Notes: generated by a model from the sequence alone, not told the origin. Shown: positions 8,248-18,079, counted from the stretch's first letter. The stretch is 49,008 bases of DNA from CAVVVS01 sp963751355 (GCA_963751355.1 CAVVVS010000066.1:1-49008); one strand, 5' to 3'. Numbers and translations: made by a program.

Positions 8248-8973
8248 ATGAGTAAAACCTGGATAATTGCAGTGAGGGAACTGCGTACGTTTTTTGATTC
8301 TTTAACCGCTTATATATTAATAGTTGTTTTCCTCGGATTAAGCGGATTTTTTACATGGCTGTTCGGCTCGGATATTTTCTTTATCGGGCAGGCAACATTA
8401 CAACCTTTCTTTTCCGTGGCTTATTGGACTTTATTCTTCTTTATACCTGCATTAACCATGAGGATGCTGGCTGAAGAAAATAAAACCGGTACAATAGAAT
8501 TGTTAATGACTAAAGCAGTTACTGATTGGCAAATATTATTCGGTAAATTTTTAGCTTGTTTGTCTCTCATTGTCATTGCGCTGCTTCTCACTCTCCCTTA
8601 CTATATAAGTGTTGCATCTATAGGACCGGTGGATAATGGAGCGGTAATTTGCGGTTACTTGGGCTTAATTTTAATGAGCACGGTTTATATCAGTATCGGT
8701 TTGTTCGCCAGCAGTATAACCAGTAATCAAATTGTGGCATTTTTACTTTCGCTGGTTATCGGTGTATTTTTTCTCATCATCTTTAACGTTCTCTCAAGTA
8801 ATTTTACCGGGTTATTGGGAGAAATATTTAACTATTTAAGTTTACAAACACATTTCGATTCCATATCAAGGGGAGTAGTCGATTCAAAAGATATAATTTA
8901 TTTCTTAAGTATTTCTTTATTCGGTTTGATATTAGCCGAATCATCATTATCAAAACGAAATATTGTAGATTGA
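8248..8973 (+). CDS. ABC-2 permease, GldF-like
   Basis: The product is ~241 residues with about six transmembrane segments: one after MSKTWIIAVRELRTFFDSLTA, then paired hydrophobic stretches up to the C-terminus. The loop ALTMRMLAEENKTGTIELLM is the typical ABC-2 coupling region. I chose ATG at 8248. A TTG at 8233 overlaps the previous stop and would add five residues. It pairs with the preceding ATPase to form a transporter. Only seven bases separate it from the next gene. Confidence 0.87.
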   Translation: MSKTWIIAVRELRTFFDSLTAYILIVVFLGLSGFFTWLFGSDIFFIGQATLQPFFSVAYWTLFFFIPALTMRMLAEENKTGTIELLMTKAVTDWQILFGKFLACLSLIVIALLLTLPYYISVASIGPVDNGAVICGYLGLILMSTVYISIGLFASSITSNQIVAFLLSLVIGVFFLIIFNVLSSNFTGLLGEIFNYLSLQTHFDSISRGVVDSKDIIYFLSISLFGLILAESSLSKRNIVD

Positions 8974-8980
8974 AAGAACT

Positions 8981-10504
8981 ATGTTGACAAAGAAAAAAAT
9001 CTTAACCTCGATTGCCTTATTATTCGGCATCTTATTATTAGTTAATCTCCTTGCCGATCGTTTTTTTGTGCGGCTCGATTTTACAGCCGATCAAGAATAT
9101 ACTTTGAGTTCTGCAACTAAAAATATTCTTGCAAAGCTTAACGGTCCGGTTACGGTAACGGCATATTTTTCTGAAAACCTTCCTCCCAAAATAGCACAGG
9201 TGAAAAGTGATTTTCGGGATATGCTGGTTGAATATAGCAATGAATCTGGCGGTAAAATTGTCTATGATTTTGTGGATCCGAACAAAGACCAGCAAACCGA
9301 GATGAATGCACAGCGCGCTGGGATAAGACCAATAATGATAAACGTCCGTGAACGTGATCAAATGAAACAGCAAAGAGCTTACCTTGGCGCGGTATTAAAT
9401 TATCAGGGCAAAAAGGAAGTAATTCCCTTTATCCAACCCGGCTCTGCAATGGAATATGCGTTATCTTCCAACATCAAAAAAATGACTCTGAAAAATAAAA
9501 CCCAGATTGCATTTCTTCAGGGTAACGGTGAACCGAGCCTTTCGGAATTACCCCAGCTTAAATCACAATTATCCGTGATGTATGATATTAAAACAATCAA
9601 ATTTAACGATACAACCGGAATTCCCTCAAAGTTTAAAACTCTTGTTATTATAGCTCCCTCAGACTCAATTGCTCCGCGTTACCTGAAACAATTGAACGAT
9701 TATTTATCGCAAGGAGGAAGAATTTTAGCAGCATTAAACAGGGTGAAAGGTGATCTTTCAAATGCGTCCGGTGTTTCCATTAATACGGGTTTGGGAAAAT
9801 GGTTAAGCAATAAAGGAATTGATGTTGAAAATGAATTTGTGATCGATAAGAATTGTGGTAATGTGATGGTTCGCCAGCAGCAGGGAATGTTTGTGATGAA
9901 CACACCGGTTCAATTTCCTTACTTACCCGTAATCACTAATTTTGCAGATAACCCGATTACCAAAGGAATTGAATCAGTCCTAATGCCTTTCGCTAGTCCT
10001 ATCAAAATAATATCTAAAGATAGTACCCTTCATGTTATTCCGCTTGCATATACATCTAAAAGTGCAGGTGTTCAAAAGCCGCCAGTTTATTTTGACATCT
10101 CGAAGAAATGGACTAGCGCAGATTTTCCGGTGTCATCATTACCGGTAGCGGTAGCAGTTGATGGGAAAATTGAAGGAAATACATATTCTAAAATGGTGGT
10201 GTTCGGAGATGGTGACTTCGCAACAAACGGATCGGGGCAACATTCTCAGAAGCTATCTCCCGATAATGTAAATTTAATGGCTAATTCGGTTGATTGGTTG
10301 TCTGACGATACGGGACTGATTGGGCTGAGGACTAAAGGCATTACTTCCAGACCAATAAACGCGGATTTAGCGGACAGTACCAAAACTTTAATTAAATATC
10401 TGAATTTCTTATTACCGATTTTGTTGATAATTGGTTACGGGATTATTCGTTATCGAATCAGAAGAAGTCAACGAAATAAATGGATGAACGAGCATTATGT
10501 TTAA
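8981..10504 (+). CDS. GldG-like ABC system auxiliary protein
   Basis: This 507-residue protein has an N-terminal membrane anchor (KKKILTSIALLFGILLLVNLLA) and a large extracytoplasmic region with the sequence LDFTADQEYTLSSATKNIL, characteristic of GldG-type proteins. It has a second membrane helix near the end (FLLPILLIIGYGIIRY) and a basic tail. The middle part resembles the GATase-like/ABC-associated domain (DUF4350-like), with FLQGNGEPSLSELPQL and GGRILAALN. It probably forms the periplasmic part of the transporter, scaffolding the export path. The stop overlaps the next start by eight bases, showing tight coupling. Confidence 0.85.
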   Translation: MLTKKKILTSIALLFGILLLVNLLADRFFVRLDFTADQEYTLSSATKNILAKLNGPVTVTAYFSENLPPKIAQVKSDFRDMLVEYSNESGGKIVYDFVDPNKDQQTEMNAQRAGIRPIMINVRERDQMKQQRAYLGAVLNYQGKKEVIPFIQPGSAMEYALSSNIKKMTLKNKTQIAFLQGNGEPSLSELPQLKSQLSVMYDIKTIKFNDTTGIPSKFKTLVIIAPSDSIAPRYLKQLNDYLSQGGRILAALNRVKGDLSNASGVSINTGLGKWLSNKGIDVENEFVIDKNCGNVMVRQQQGMFVMNTPVQFPYLPVITNFADNPITKGIESVLMPFASPIKIISKDSTLHVIPLAYTSKSAGVQKPPVYFDISKKWTSADFPVSSLPVAVAVDGKIEGNTYSKMVVFGDGDFATNGSGQHSQKLSPDNVNLMANSVDWLSDDTGLIGLRTKGITSRPINADLADSTKTLIKYLNFLLPILLIIGYGIIRYRIRRSQRNKWMNEHYV

Positions 10505-11432
10505 CAAGCTTTCTACAAAAAACCTGGCAATTATATTTGGTCTGTTATTAGTGGCTGTTGTACTCTATATCTATTACGATTCAAGCCACGGTGAAAGATC
10601 TTTTCGCAGCAATCTTGTATCTATAGATACTTCAGATGTTACTGCAGTCTATTTATATCCTAAGGCAACTAATCATCAAGAGGTGAAACTTTTCAAAGAC
10701 GGTAATCAATGGAAAGTAAATCTTAAAGATAATAGAACGGCTATGGTTGCCACTTCTAAAGTAAAGGGTTTATTGAATCAACTATTAAAAATGCAACCTC
10801 AGAGTGTGGCTGCGCAAAATCAGGACAAATGGACAGAGTATAAAGTTGATTCTTCCGGTACGGAAGTTAAGGTGTATGAAGGCAGCAAAAATTCCCTCGA
10901 TTTGACAATAGGAAAATTCTCTTTTCAGCAGCCGCGCACTATGTTGACTTACGTGAGGGTTGCCGGTGATAATAATGTTTATGTCGTCGATGGATTTCTC
11001 GGCTGGTCGTTTAATCATAATGCAAATTATTTTAGGGATAACGATTTAATTAATGATGATAACAGTAACTGGACTAAAGTATCCTTCAGCTATCCGGCAG
11101 ATTCCTCTTTCCAGTTAATAAAAGTGAAAGGTAAATGGGAAATTAACGGAAGATTGGCTGACTCGACAAGAACAAAGAACTACTTGAACTCAATTTCACA
11201 TCTAACCAACTCTAATTTTGTCGATGATTTCGACCAAAGCATACTCAGTAAACCCAAGTATACGATTACAATTAATTCATCTGCGCTGGGTTCAATAAAA
11301 GTTGACGGGTATGAAAACTCCAATATGTTATTGATGCATTCTAATGAAAATCCGGAATCTTACTTTGACGGTCGGAAGAACAAATTCTGGAATAAATTAT
11401 TCATCGGTAAAAAACATTTGATGAAGAATTAA
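10497..11432 (+). CDS. DUF4340-domain protein, partner of the GldG-like system
   Basis: This 311-residue protein has one N-terminal transmembrane helix (LAIIFGLLLVAVVLYIYY) and an otherwise extracytoplasmic body. The repeated pattern VKLFKDGNQWKVN ... ATSKVKGLLNQLLKMQPQ and later IKVKGKWEINGRLAD is typical of DUF4340, which recurs directly after GldG genes. Function is unproven; it probably modulates or anchors the transporter. The start overlaps the preceding stop, so translation is likely coupled. The operon ends here; the next plus-strand gene is about 610 bases away. Confidence 0.85.
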   Translation: MFNKLSTKNLAIIFGLLLVAVVLYIYYDSSHGERSFRSNLVSIDTSDVTAVYLYPKATNHQEVKLFKDGNQWKVNLKDNRTAMVATSKVKGLLNQLLKMQPQSVAAQNQDKWTEYKVDSSGTEVKVYEGSKNSLDLTIGKFSFQQPRTMLTYVRVAGDNNVYVVDGFLGWSFNHNANYFRDNDLINDDNSNWTKVSFSYPADSSFQLIKVKGKWEINGRLADSTRTKNYLNSISHLTNSNFVDDFDQSILSKPKYTITINSSALGSIKVDGYENSNMLLMHSNENPESYFDGRKNKFWNKLFIGKKHLMKN

Positions 11433-12042
11433 GTTTATATTTTATTTTTTTAATCATGGAATTCCGGCTCAATAAGGTTTGCATAATAATTTTCGGCTTT
11501 GAATATAAATTAATTTGATTACTGCGTAACTCCGGTAAAGCGATATCTAATGTTAAAACTATATTATATTTACTATGGACTTAGTTATTCTTTTATTATA
11601 GATGCTAAATTTTAAAATATAGTTGATCAATACACCCAAATTTTTGTGGAGAATTTATAACAAGATTGCATTCATATGATTCCGGAGTAAAGTGAATAAT
11701 CGCACAAATCAAAATTTTTTATTAAGTGAAATCCTTTTTGTGAAGACTCATCCATGATTGTCGTTCTCTACGAAACTTCTCTACATAGAATAGCACCTTA
11801 AAATTTTCGTTTTAAAATTCCGTATAGAGTTTTTCTAACTTTTCCTTCCCGTTAAAATTTCCCAAAACCAACTACTGACCCTCAAATTTATTGGTACTGT
11901 AAATAATTCAGCAAAATTCTAATAAAAAAGATAAATTCAAACCTTCTATCAAGTAGATTTACCGCTGGTTAAAAATTTTAATCTTTTTCCCAAAAAATTG
12001 GTCATACTTGTAAGGACAATAATTATTTTAAAAGGGGAAAAA
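11433..12042. other. Gene-poor AT-rich intergenic region
   Basis: About 610 bases with no ORF, RNA gene or strong hairpin that I can support. The last ~20 bases carry the AAAGGGG ribosome binding site of the next gene. Confidence 0.5.
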
Positions 12043-12468
12043 ATGAGGACGCATAAATTAATTTATTTAGCATTAGCTTCAGTTGCACTGATTATTTTAA
12101 TGAATGGTAATACTTTCTCAAAGTCTGTTAGCTCCTATGATAAAAGTTCTATAAAACCGGTTGGTGATTGGCAAACAATCTCAAGTACGGATTCGGAAAC
12201 AACGAATATTCATTCAAAGTTAAATCTCCCAGGGAAAAACGGTTCATGGAGTACTACCATAAATTTATTAATGAAAGTACTTGATAATAGGGCAACGAAT
12301 GCAGAAGCACGAATTGCAGCAGCTTATGCACTTTGTATTTTATCTAATCATAAGGGAATTTTAATTATTCGTGATATTGCAAATTTTGGTGAGAATCCTT
12401 CATTAAAAAGAATATGCCGGGAGATTTATCACGAATACATTACCAGAGAATCCTTAACAAAAACTTAA
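12043..12468 (+). CDS. Small secreted hypothetical protein with a HEAT-like segment
   Basis: I chose ATG at 12043, which follows a strong AAAGGGG eight bases upstream; the frame is open upstream to a TTG at 11998 but that would bury the signal peptide. The 141-residue product has a signal peptide (MRTHKLIYLALASVALIILM, likely cut near TFS). A Ser/Thr-rich linker follows, then a helical C-terminal part: NAEARIAAAYALCILSNHKG and ILIIRDIANFGENPSLKRIC. That part resembles one or two HEAT-type helical repeats. I do not recognise a family. It converges on the CLC gene 77 bases away. Confidence 0.65.
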   Translation: MRTHKLIYLALASVALIILMNGNTFSKSVSSYDKSSIKPVGDWQTISSTDSETTNIHSKLNLPGKNGSWSTTINLLMKVLDNRATNAEARIAAAYALCILSNHKGILIIRDIANFGENPSLKRICREIYHEYITRESLTKT

Positions 12469-12545
12469 GAATGTTGGAAAAAATTAATATTGAAGTTCAA
12501 GACAGGAGCCGTACAATTATACCTTATCACCAATAATTAGAACGG

Positions 12546-14618
12546 TTAATTTAAATTCTTGAGCATGTTGAGGTTCTTTATTTCACCTGCTATAACCAAT
12601 GTGTCTTCGGATTGAATTACATATCCCGGGTTAGGTATGGCTTTTAATTTTTCACCTTGATTGTCTTTTATTTTTATTGATAAAACATCTACCCCGTATT
12701 TTGCCCTTATATTTATTTGTCTGATCGATTTACCGATAAATGATTTAGGCGGGGTTAGCTCTATAATGGAATAACCTTCCATAAAGTGAACCTGCGGAAT
12801 ATCGTCTTTCATTACAATACTGCTGGCAAGAGTTGATGTAATATCCCTAGCTTCAATTTCTTTTTGGTAGGCATATTGAATATCTTTTCGCCACACCATG
12901 CCTATTACATTTTTTAAATCACCAGATTCCACCACCGGCAAACCCTCGAAATCATATTTTCGCATTTTATCTAATGCAGTCTGGCAGTTATCGGTAGGCG
13001 TAACGACGTCGAAATAATTATTCGAAATATCACTTGCAATCAGCAGATTTTGTAATGAGTCTCTTTCATAAAGATGATCTTTAATGTCATATATCGAAAT
13101 CATTCCCACGATTTTGTTGTCTCTTGTTACAACAGGAAATTCCGGATCTTTACCTCTAATAACCTTGTTAACAACCTGGCTGAAATTATCTGTCACATTA
13201 ATAGAATTGAAATTATCATTATAAACATCTTTTACGAAGATAGATTCCATCACGTTAAGTTCAGTACCTTCTTTCAAACTAATGTTCCGTAAGAGAAGTT
13301 TTAAAGTATAAATAGATTCTCTTGAAAGTTTTGAAGATATTATGGTACTGATAATACATGTAATCATCACCGGCAGGATTATTCTGTAATCACTTGTTAA
13401 CTCAAAAACTATAATTATTGCGGTAATAGGGGCGCGTGTAGTGCCGGCAACTAAACCGCCCATAGCAACCAGTGCATATGCACCTGGCGTAGCTGTAATA
13501 GTAGGAAAAAGGTAATGAATGAATCCACCGAAAAAATAACCAAGCATTGCACCCATAAAAAGTGACGGAGCAAAAATTCCTCCCGAACCTCCCGATCCGA
13601 GTGTTATAGCGGTTGCCAGTATTTTTGCAAACACCAGTATAAAAGCGATATACCATATCATATTACCGCGTATAGCTTCATTAATTGAATCATAACCAAC
13701 ACCCATCACTTGAGGCAGGAAAATAGCAATCAACCCTACGCCGACACCGCCTACCGCAGGTTTTAAGTAAGGCGGAATATTAAAACGGTTATCAAAAAAA
13801 TCTTCTGAGGTGTACAGTACTTTTATAAAAAGAAATGAAACTAACCCGCTCACTGCTCCAAGCCCAAAATAAAAAATTATTTCATACGGAGATGTTAAGG
13901 TATACTTAGGGACTAAGAATGCAGCGAAGTCTCCCTGGAATGCATGTGAGATGACGGTTGCCATTACCGAGGAAATAACAATCGGTGAGAATTGGGCTAC
14001 GGCAAAATCCATTAAAATAATTTCTACCGCAAACAATGCTCCTGCTATAGGTGCGTTAAATGCAGCAGCAATACCGGCAGCCGCTCCGCAGCCTACAAGA
14101 GTTTTTAACCTCTTGCTGGATATGCGAAAAAATTGTCCTACTGTAGATCCAAGGCTCGCGCCGATTTGAACAATCGGTCCTTCTCTACCGACTGAACCAC
14201 CTGTGCCGATTGATATTGCCGAGGCAATTGCCTTTACAATAGCAACCCTGGCCCGTATCATTCCTCCTTTTAGAAGTATTGATTCCATAACTTCGGGCAC
14301 TCCGTGGCCTTTTGCTTCGGGAGCCACAAAATATATGATTGGACCTACGATCAAACCACCGAATACCGGAACTAGAATTTTCAAATACCATGGGGTATTC
14401 ATAACATTTCGTAAAAAATTGTCTCCGCTCCCATATGAAAGTATAGATATCTCTTTTATGAGTGCACGAATGGCAATTGCACCAAATCCGGCAAGAATTC
14501 CAATGATAATTGCTATAATTATCATGAAGGTATGTTCGGTCATTTTAGCGCGGTCAAATAAAGTTACCGTACTATCAGAGAACTTGGTATAAATTTTTTG
14601 TATCGAGAGCTTTTTCAC
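12546..14618 (-). CDS. CLC-family chloride channel or Cl-/H+ antiporter with CBS and TrkA-C domains
   Basis: This 690-residue protein has a CLC membrane domain in residues ~30-430 with GREGP (144-148, carrying the gating Glu), NAPIAGALFAVEI (188-200) and GSGGSGGIFAPSLFMG. The anion-site motif that is GSGIP in the E. coli homologue reads GHGVP (104-108). The inner proton glutamate of that homologue aligns with Ile200. The soluble part holds two CBS repeats (~450-575), which usually sense adenine nucleotides. It ends with a TrkA-C-like domain (~610-690: PPKSFIGKSIRQINIRAKYG ... IQSEDTLVIAGE). It moves chloride or another anion across the inner membrane. Whether it is a channel or an exchanger cannot be decided from sequence; the missing inner glutamate leans away from classic H+ coupling. 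Confidence 0.92.
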   Translation of the reverse strand: MKKLSIQKIYTKFSDSTVTLFDRAKMTEHTFMIIIAIIIGILAGFGAIAIRALIKEISILSYGSGDNFLRNVMNTPWYLKILVPVFGGLIVGPIIYFVAPEAKGHGVPEVMESILLKGGMIRARVAIVKAIASAISIGTGGSVGREGPIVQIGASLGSTVGQFFRISSKRLKTLVGCGAAAGIAAAFNAPIAGALFAVEIILMDFAVAQFSPIVISSVMATVISHAFQGDFAAFLVPKYTLTSPYEIIFYFGLGAVSGLVSFLFIKVLYTSEDFFDNRFNIPPYLKPAVGGVGVGLIAIFLPQVMGVGYDSINEAIRGNMIWYIAFILVFAKILATAITLGSGGSGGIFAPSLFMGAMLGYFFGGFIHYLFPTITATPGAYALVAMGGLVAGTTRAPITAIIIVFELTSDYRIILPVMITCIISTIISSKLSRESIYTLKLLLRNISLKEGTELNVMESIFVKDVYNDNFNSINVTDNFSQVVNKVIRGKDPEFPVVTRDNKIVGMISIYDIKDHLYERDSLQNLLIASDISNNYFDVVTPTDNCQTALDKMRKYDFEGLPVVESGDLKNVIGMVWRKDIQYAYQKEIEARDITSTLASSIVMKDDIPQVHFMEGYSIIELTPPKSFIGKSIRQINIRAKYGVDVLSIKIKDNQGEKLKAIPNPGYVIQSEDTLVIAGEIKNLNMLKNLN

Positions 14619-14965
14619 TTTATGCGTTCCGGTACAATTAAATATGATTAAAAATACACTGCATAATTAAGATATATTGATGCTGGTTGTTATTCTTTCT
14701 TTCTAAATTTCTAAAAATAATTTACGTTAAACAAGAGTCATGCGAAAAATATACTGGTCTAATCCGGAATGAATTCTCCGGAAGCCATCCGTAAAATTTG
14801 TACTACAAAAATGAATAATTCCCTTTATTGAGTGTAGCATTAGTAAATAATTATGTTAGTGAAAAAACATTGATGAAATTTCCCCTAATTTATTCCCGAT
14901 GAGAATACTTGAATATTATTGTTCTTTATTGCTCCCTTAAATCAAATAAAAATTAAGAGAATATT
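14619..14965. other. Intergenic region without recognised features
   Basis: A 347-base AT-rich gap. Two copies of the palindrome TCCGGA lie near 14763 and 14776, but no ORF, RNA or terminator is convincing. Confidence 0.45.
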
Positions 14966-15382
14966 TTATTTGAGATTAAACACTTCTTTAACCAAATTTA
15001 TTAGAGCTTCCTTTGAAAAAGGTTTTGAAATATAATGGGTGCAGCCGTGTTCTAAAAATTCCTCTCTGTCACCGACCATCGCAAAGGCAGTTATTGCAAT
15101 TATAGGAATAGCTTCATATTGCGGAAGTCTTTTTATTTCATGAACAACATCAATACCACTGGTTCCTCTTCCAAGGTTTATATCCAATAAAAATCCATTA
15201 TAAGTTTTATTTTTAAGCATCTCTATTGCTTTGACACCTGTTTGTGCATAGTCGATATTACAAATATCTTTGAGGAATAGTTTTGTAATGTCTTTAGAAA
15301 TAATATCATCTTCGACTAAGAGTATTTCGGGTAATTTCTGTTCCACTATTTTCACCTGCAAAATGTTATAATATTTGTTCAA
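14966..15382 (-). CDS. Single-domain CheY-like response regulator
   Basis: This 138-residue protein is essentially one receiver domain. It contains EILLVEDD (acidic pocket), FLLDINLGRGTSG (phospho-acceptor Asp), IIAITAFAMVGD (conserved Thr/Ala switch) and YISKPFSKEAL (Lys-Pro). There is no output domain, so it passes phosphate to or docks on a partner. The start may lie inside the annotated frame, because the domain begins about 15 residues after MNKYYN; the upstream ATG is used as the longest open start. No kinase gene is adjacent; the nearest is at 24-25.7 kb. Confidence 0.87.
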   Translation of the reverse strand: MNKYYNILQVKIVEQKLPEILLVEDDIISKDITKLFLKDICNIDYAQTGVKAIEMLKNKTYNGFLLDINLGRGTSGIDVVHEIKRLPQYEAIPIIAITAFAMVGDREEFLEHGCTHYISKPFSKEALINLVKEVFNLK

Positions 15383-15448
15383 TAAAAACGATTTAGATAA
15401 CTTAAAATTTTGATGAATTGGATTTTTAACAATTTGATTAAATATTCT

Positions 15449-15477
15449 TTGACAATATAAAAAATATAATTTAATTT
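15449..15477 (+). promoter_or_regulatory. Promoter of the GH9 gene
   Basis: TTGACA at 15449-15454, a 17-base spacer and TAATTT at 15472-15477 match the promoter shape found at the thr and met leaders. Predicted transcript start is near 15484, giving a ~100-base 5' untranslated region. Confidence 0.5.
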
Positions 15478-15583
15478 TTTTATAAATTAGAACAAATTTG
15501 ATTTAATTTTTTTTGTTAGTAATAAATTCTGCAAATATTTAATTTTTCCCTCACAAGGGGAAATTGGAAAGTAGGGAATTAGA

Positions 15584-18079
15584 TTGTCCAAACTTATTAA
15601 GCTTTTCATGCTCCTTTGGTTTTTATTAACAGGTTGTCAGAATATTAATGCACAAACCCGTATAAGAATTAACCAATTGGGGTATTTGCAAAATTCAGTT
15701 AAAATTGCCGTACTGGTTAGTAAAGAGAATCTCTCTCCCAAAAATTTTCAAATTTGTAATACATTAAATGACAAAATTGTCTTTAATTCGGATAATGTTA
15801 CGGCTTTTGGAAAATATGCAGCATTCAGGTCCACATTTAGATTAAATTTTTCAAAATTCACTAAGGCTGGAGCGTATTATGTAAAAGTTGATTCTGTAAT
15901 ATCACCTATATTCAGAATTTCTAACGATGTTTACAACGGAACATCTGATTTCTTGTTAAATTATATGCGTCAGCAGCAATGCGGATACAACCCATTTTTG
16001 AAGGACTCCTGCCACACACATGATGGCTTTATCATTTATGATCCGCCGTTAGATTCTACATTTATAAATGTGGTCGGGGGTTGGCATGATGCGAGTGATT
16101 ATCTACAGTACGTAACAACTTCCGCAACGGCGGTTTTTCAGATGTTGTTTGCATATCAACAAAATCCCGGTTCATTTACCGATCATTATGATAGAAACGG
16201 AGATTCGGGAGCTAACGGAATTCCTGATATTTTAGATGAAGCGAAATGGGGATTGAACTGGCTAGTTAAAATGAATCCTCACAAGAATATGATGTTTAAT
16301 CAGATAGCCGATGACCGGGATCATGCAGGTTTCCGGCTTCCTAATAAAGATTCAGTAAACTACGGTATCGGCCTGGAACGACCGGTTTATTATTGTAACG
16401 GTAAACCTCAGGGTTTGTTTGAATATAAGAATAGAACTACCGGTATAGCATCTACTGCGGGTAAGTTTGCTTCGGCATTTGCGCTCGGTTCAAAAATTAT
16501 GGCTAAATATTACCCGGAATTTTCTAAACTGATTAAAAACAAAGCAATTGAAGCTTATAATTTTGGAAAAGAAAATCCCGGAGTGTGCCAAACTGCCCCA
16601 TGCCGGGCACCATATTTTTATGAGGAAGAGAATTGGGTTGATGATATGGAACTTGCAGCTGCTCAGCTTTACCGGATTACAAAAAATAAAAATTATGAAA
16701 AGGACGCAGTCGGCTTTGGTTCGCAGGAACCTGTAACTCCATGGATGGGAGCAGATACGGCTAGGCACTATGAGTGGTATCCTTTTGTTAATTTGGGGCA
16801 TTATTACTTAGCAAACTCCAATGACAAACAGTCTAGAGTGAAATTTATAAAATACCTTAAAGAGGGACTCGAAAGGGTTTATGAGCGAGGTAAATCAAAT
16901 CCTTTTTTAATGGGTGTGCCTTTCATATGGTGCTCGAATAACCTGATCTCGGCCCTTGCCACTCAATGCCGGCTTTATTTTAATTTAACAAAAGATTCCA
17001 CCTATCTGCCGATGGAAGCATCTTTGCGGGATTGGTTGTTTGGATGTAATCCATGGGGAACAAGTATGATTATCGGTTTGCCGGATGATGGAATTTTCCC
17101 AAAAGATCCACATTCGTCTTTAAATGTATTGAAGCATTATAAAATTACGGGGGGGCTTGTAGATGGTCCCGTATACTCATCTATATTTAATAAACTAAAA
17201 GGATTGGTACTTTTTGCGCCGGATGAGTACAAAGAATTTCAGTCCAAGCTTGTAGTCTATCATGACGATCACGGTGATTATTCGACGAACGAACCTACAA
17301 TGGATGGAACAGCAGGTTTGACGTATTATTTATCTTCACTCCAAAAGGAAGGTGATAATTTAGATATAAATAAAAAGTTCGAATATAAATTAGGCGCAAT
17401 TATCCGGGGTGATACTACTAAGAAACAAATAGCTCTGGTTTTTACGGGACATGAATTTGCGGAAGGATTACAGAAAGTACGTAATGTTTTGAAAAGTCAT
17501 AATATTAACGCTGCTTTTTTCTTCACGGGCGATTTTTACCGTAATCCAAAATTTAAAAATATAATCAAACAGCTAATTGCTGACGGAGACTATTTGGGAG
17601 CTCATTCCAATAAACATCTTTTATATGCTTCCTGGGAAAATCGCGATTCCACCCTGGTGGGCAGGGAAAAATTTATTTCGGATTTAAAGTTGAACTATGA
17701 AGAGATGGGGAAATTCGGAATTACTCTGGCAAAAGCACCAATTTTCTTCCCGCCGTACGAATGGTACAACAAAGAAATCAGCAGGTGGTGCAAGGAGTTG
17801 GGGTTGACGTTGATCGATTTTACGCCGGGGACTTCGTCAAATCAAGATTGGACATATCCGGAATTAGGTGCGAAGTATATTAGCAGTAAAACTATTTATA
17901 ATCATATTATTAACTTCGAAAAGCAGAAGCGTAATGGTTTGAATGGATTTATTTTGTTGACGCATCCCGGAACAGATCCGAGAAGGAAGGATAAATTTTA
18001 CGATAGGCTTGATGAATTAATTACTCACCTAGAAAAGAAAGGATATAGATTTGTAACCCTCCGGCAAATGCTGAGATAA
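15584..18079 (+). CDS. Secreted GH9 glycosidase fused to a divergent polysaccharide deacetylase (CE4-like) domain
   Basis: This 831-residue lipoprotein or secreted enzyme starts with a lipobox-type signal (MLLWFLLTGCQ). An Ig-like CelD_N domain (~25-125) precedes a GH9 (alpha/alpha)6 barrel (~130-585). GH9 marks are GGWHDASDYLQY (catalytic base region), FVNLGHYYLA and DYSTNEPTMDGTAGLTYYL (catalytic Glu). GH9 enzymes cut beta-1,4-glucans or related chains. Residues ~610-831 are a NodB/CE4-like fold: LVFTGHEF where TFDDG is normal, HSNKH (metal histidines, intact) and FFPPYEWYN where RPPY is usual. The general-base/metal Asp pair is lost, so deacetylase activity is uncertain. TTG at 15584 is the only start before the signal peptide. 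The gene converges on the ParA gene with an 11-base gap. Substrate is not deducible. Confidence 0.9.
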   Translation: MSKLIKLFMLLWFLLTGCQNINAQTRIRINQLGYLQNSVKIAVLVSKENLSPKNFQICNTLNDKIVFNSDNVTAFGKYAAFRSTFRLNFSKFTKAGAYYVKVDSVISPIFRISNDVYNGTSDFLLNYMRQQQCGYNPFLKDSCHTHDGFIIYDPPLDSTFINVVGGWHDASDYLQYVTTSATAVFQMLFAYQQNPGSFTDHYDRNGDSGANGIPDILDEAKWGLNWLVKMNPHKNMMFNQIADDRDHAGFRLPNKDSVNYGIGLERPVYYCNGKPQGLFEYKNRTTGIASTAGKFASAFALGSKIMAKYYPEFSKLIKNKAIEAYNFGKENPGVCQTAPCRAPYFYEEENWVDDMELAAAQLYRITKNKNYEKDAVGFGSQEPVTPWMGADTARHYEWYPFVNLGHYYLANSNDKQSRVKFIKYLKEGLERVYERGKSNPFLMGVPFIWCSNNLISALATQCRLYFNLTKDSTYLPMEASLRDWLFGCNPWGTSMIIGLPDDGIFPKDPHSSLNVLKHYKITGGLVDGPVYSSIFNKLKGLVLFAPDEYKEFQSKLVVYHDDHGDYSTNEPTMDGTAGLTYYLSSLQKEGDNLDINKKFEYKLGAIIRGDTTKKQIALVFTGHEFAEGLQKVRNVLKSHNINAAFFFTGDFYRNPKFKNIIKQLIADGDYLGAHSNKHLLYASWENRDSTLVGREKFISDLKLNYEEMGKFGITLAKAPIFFPPYEWYNKEISRWCKELGLTLIDFTPGTSSNQDWTYPELGAKYISSKTIYNHIINFEKQKRNGLNGFILLTHPGTDPRRKDKFYDRLDELITHLEKKGYRFVTLRQMLR

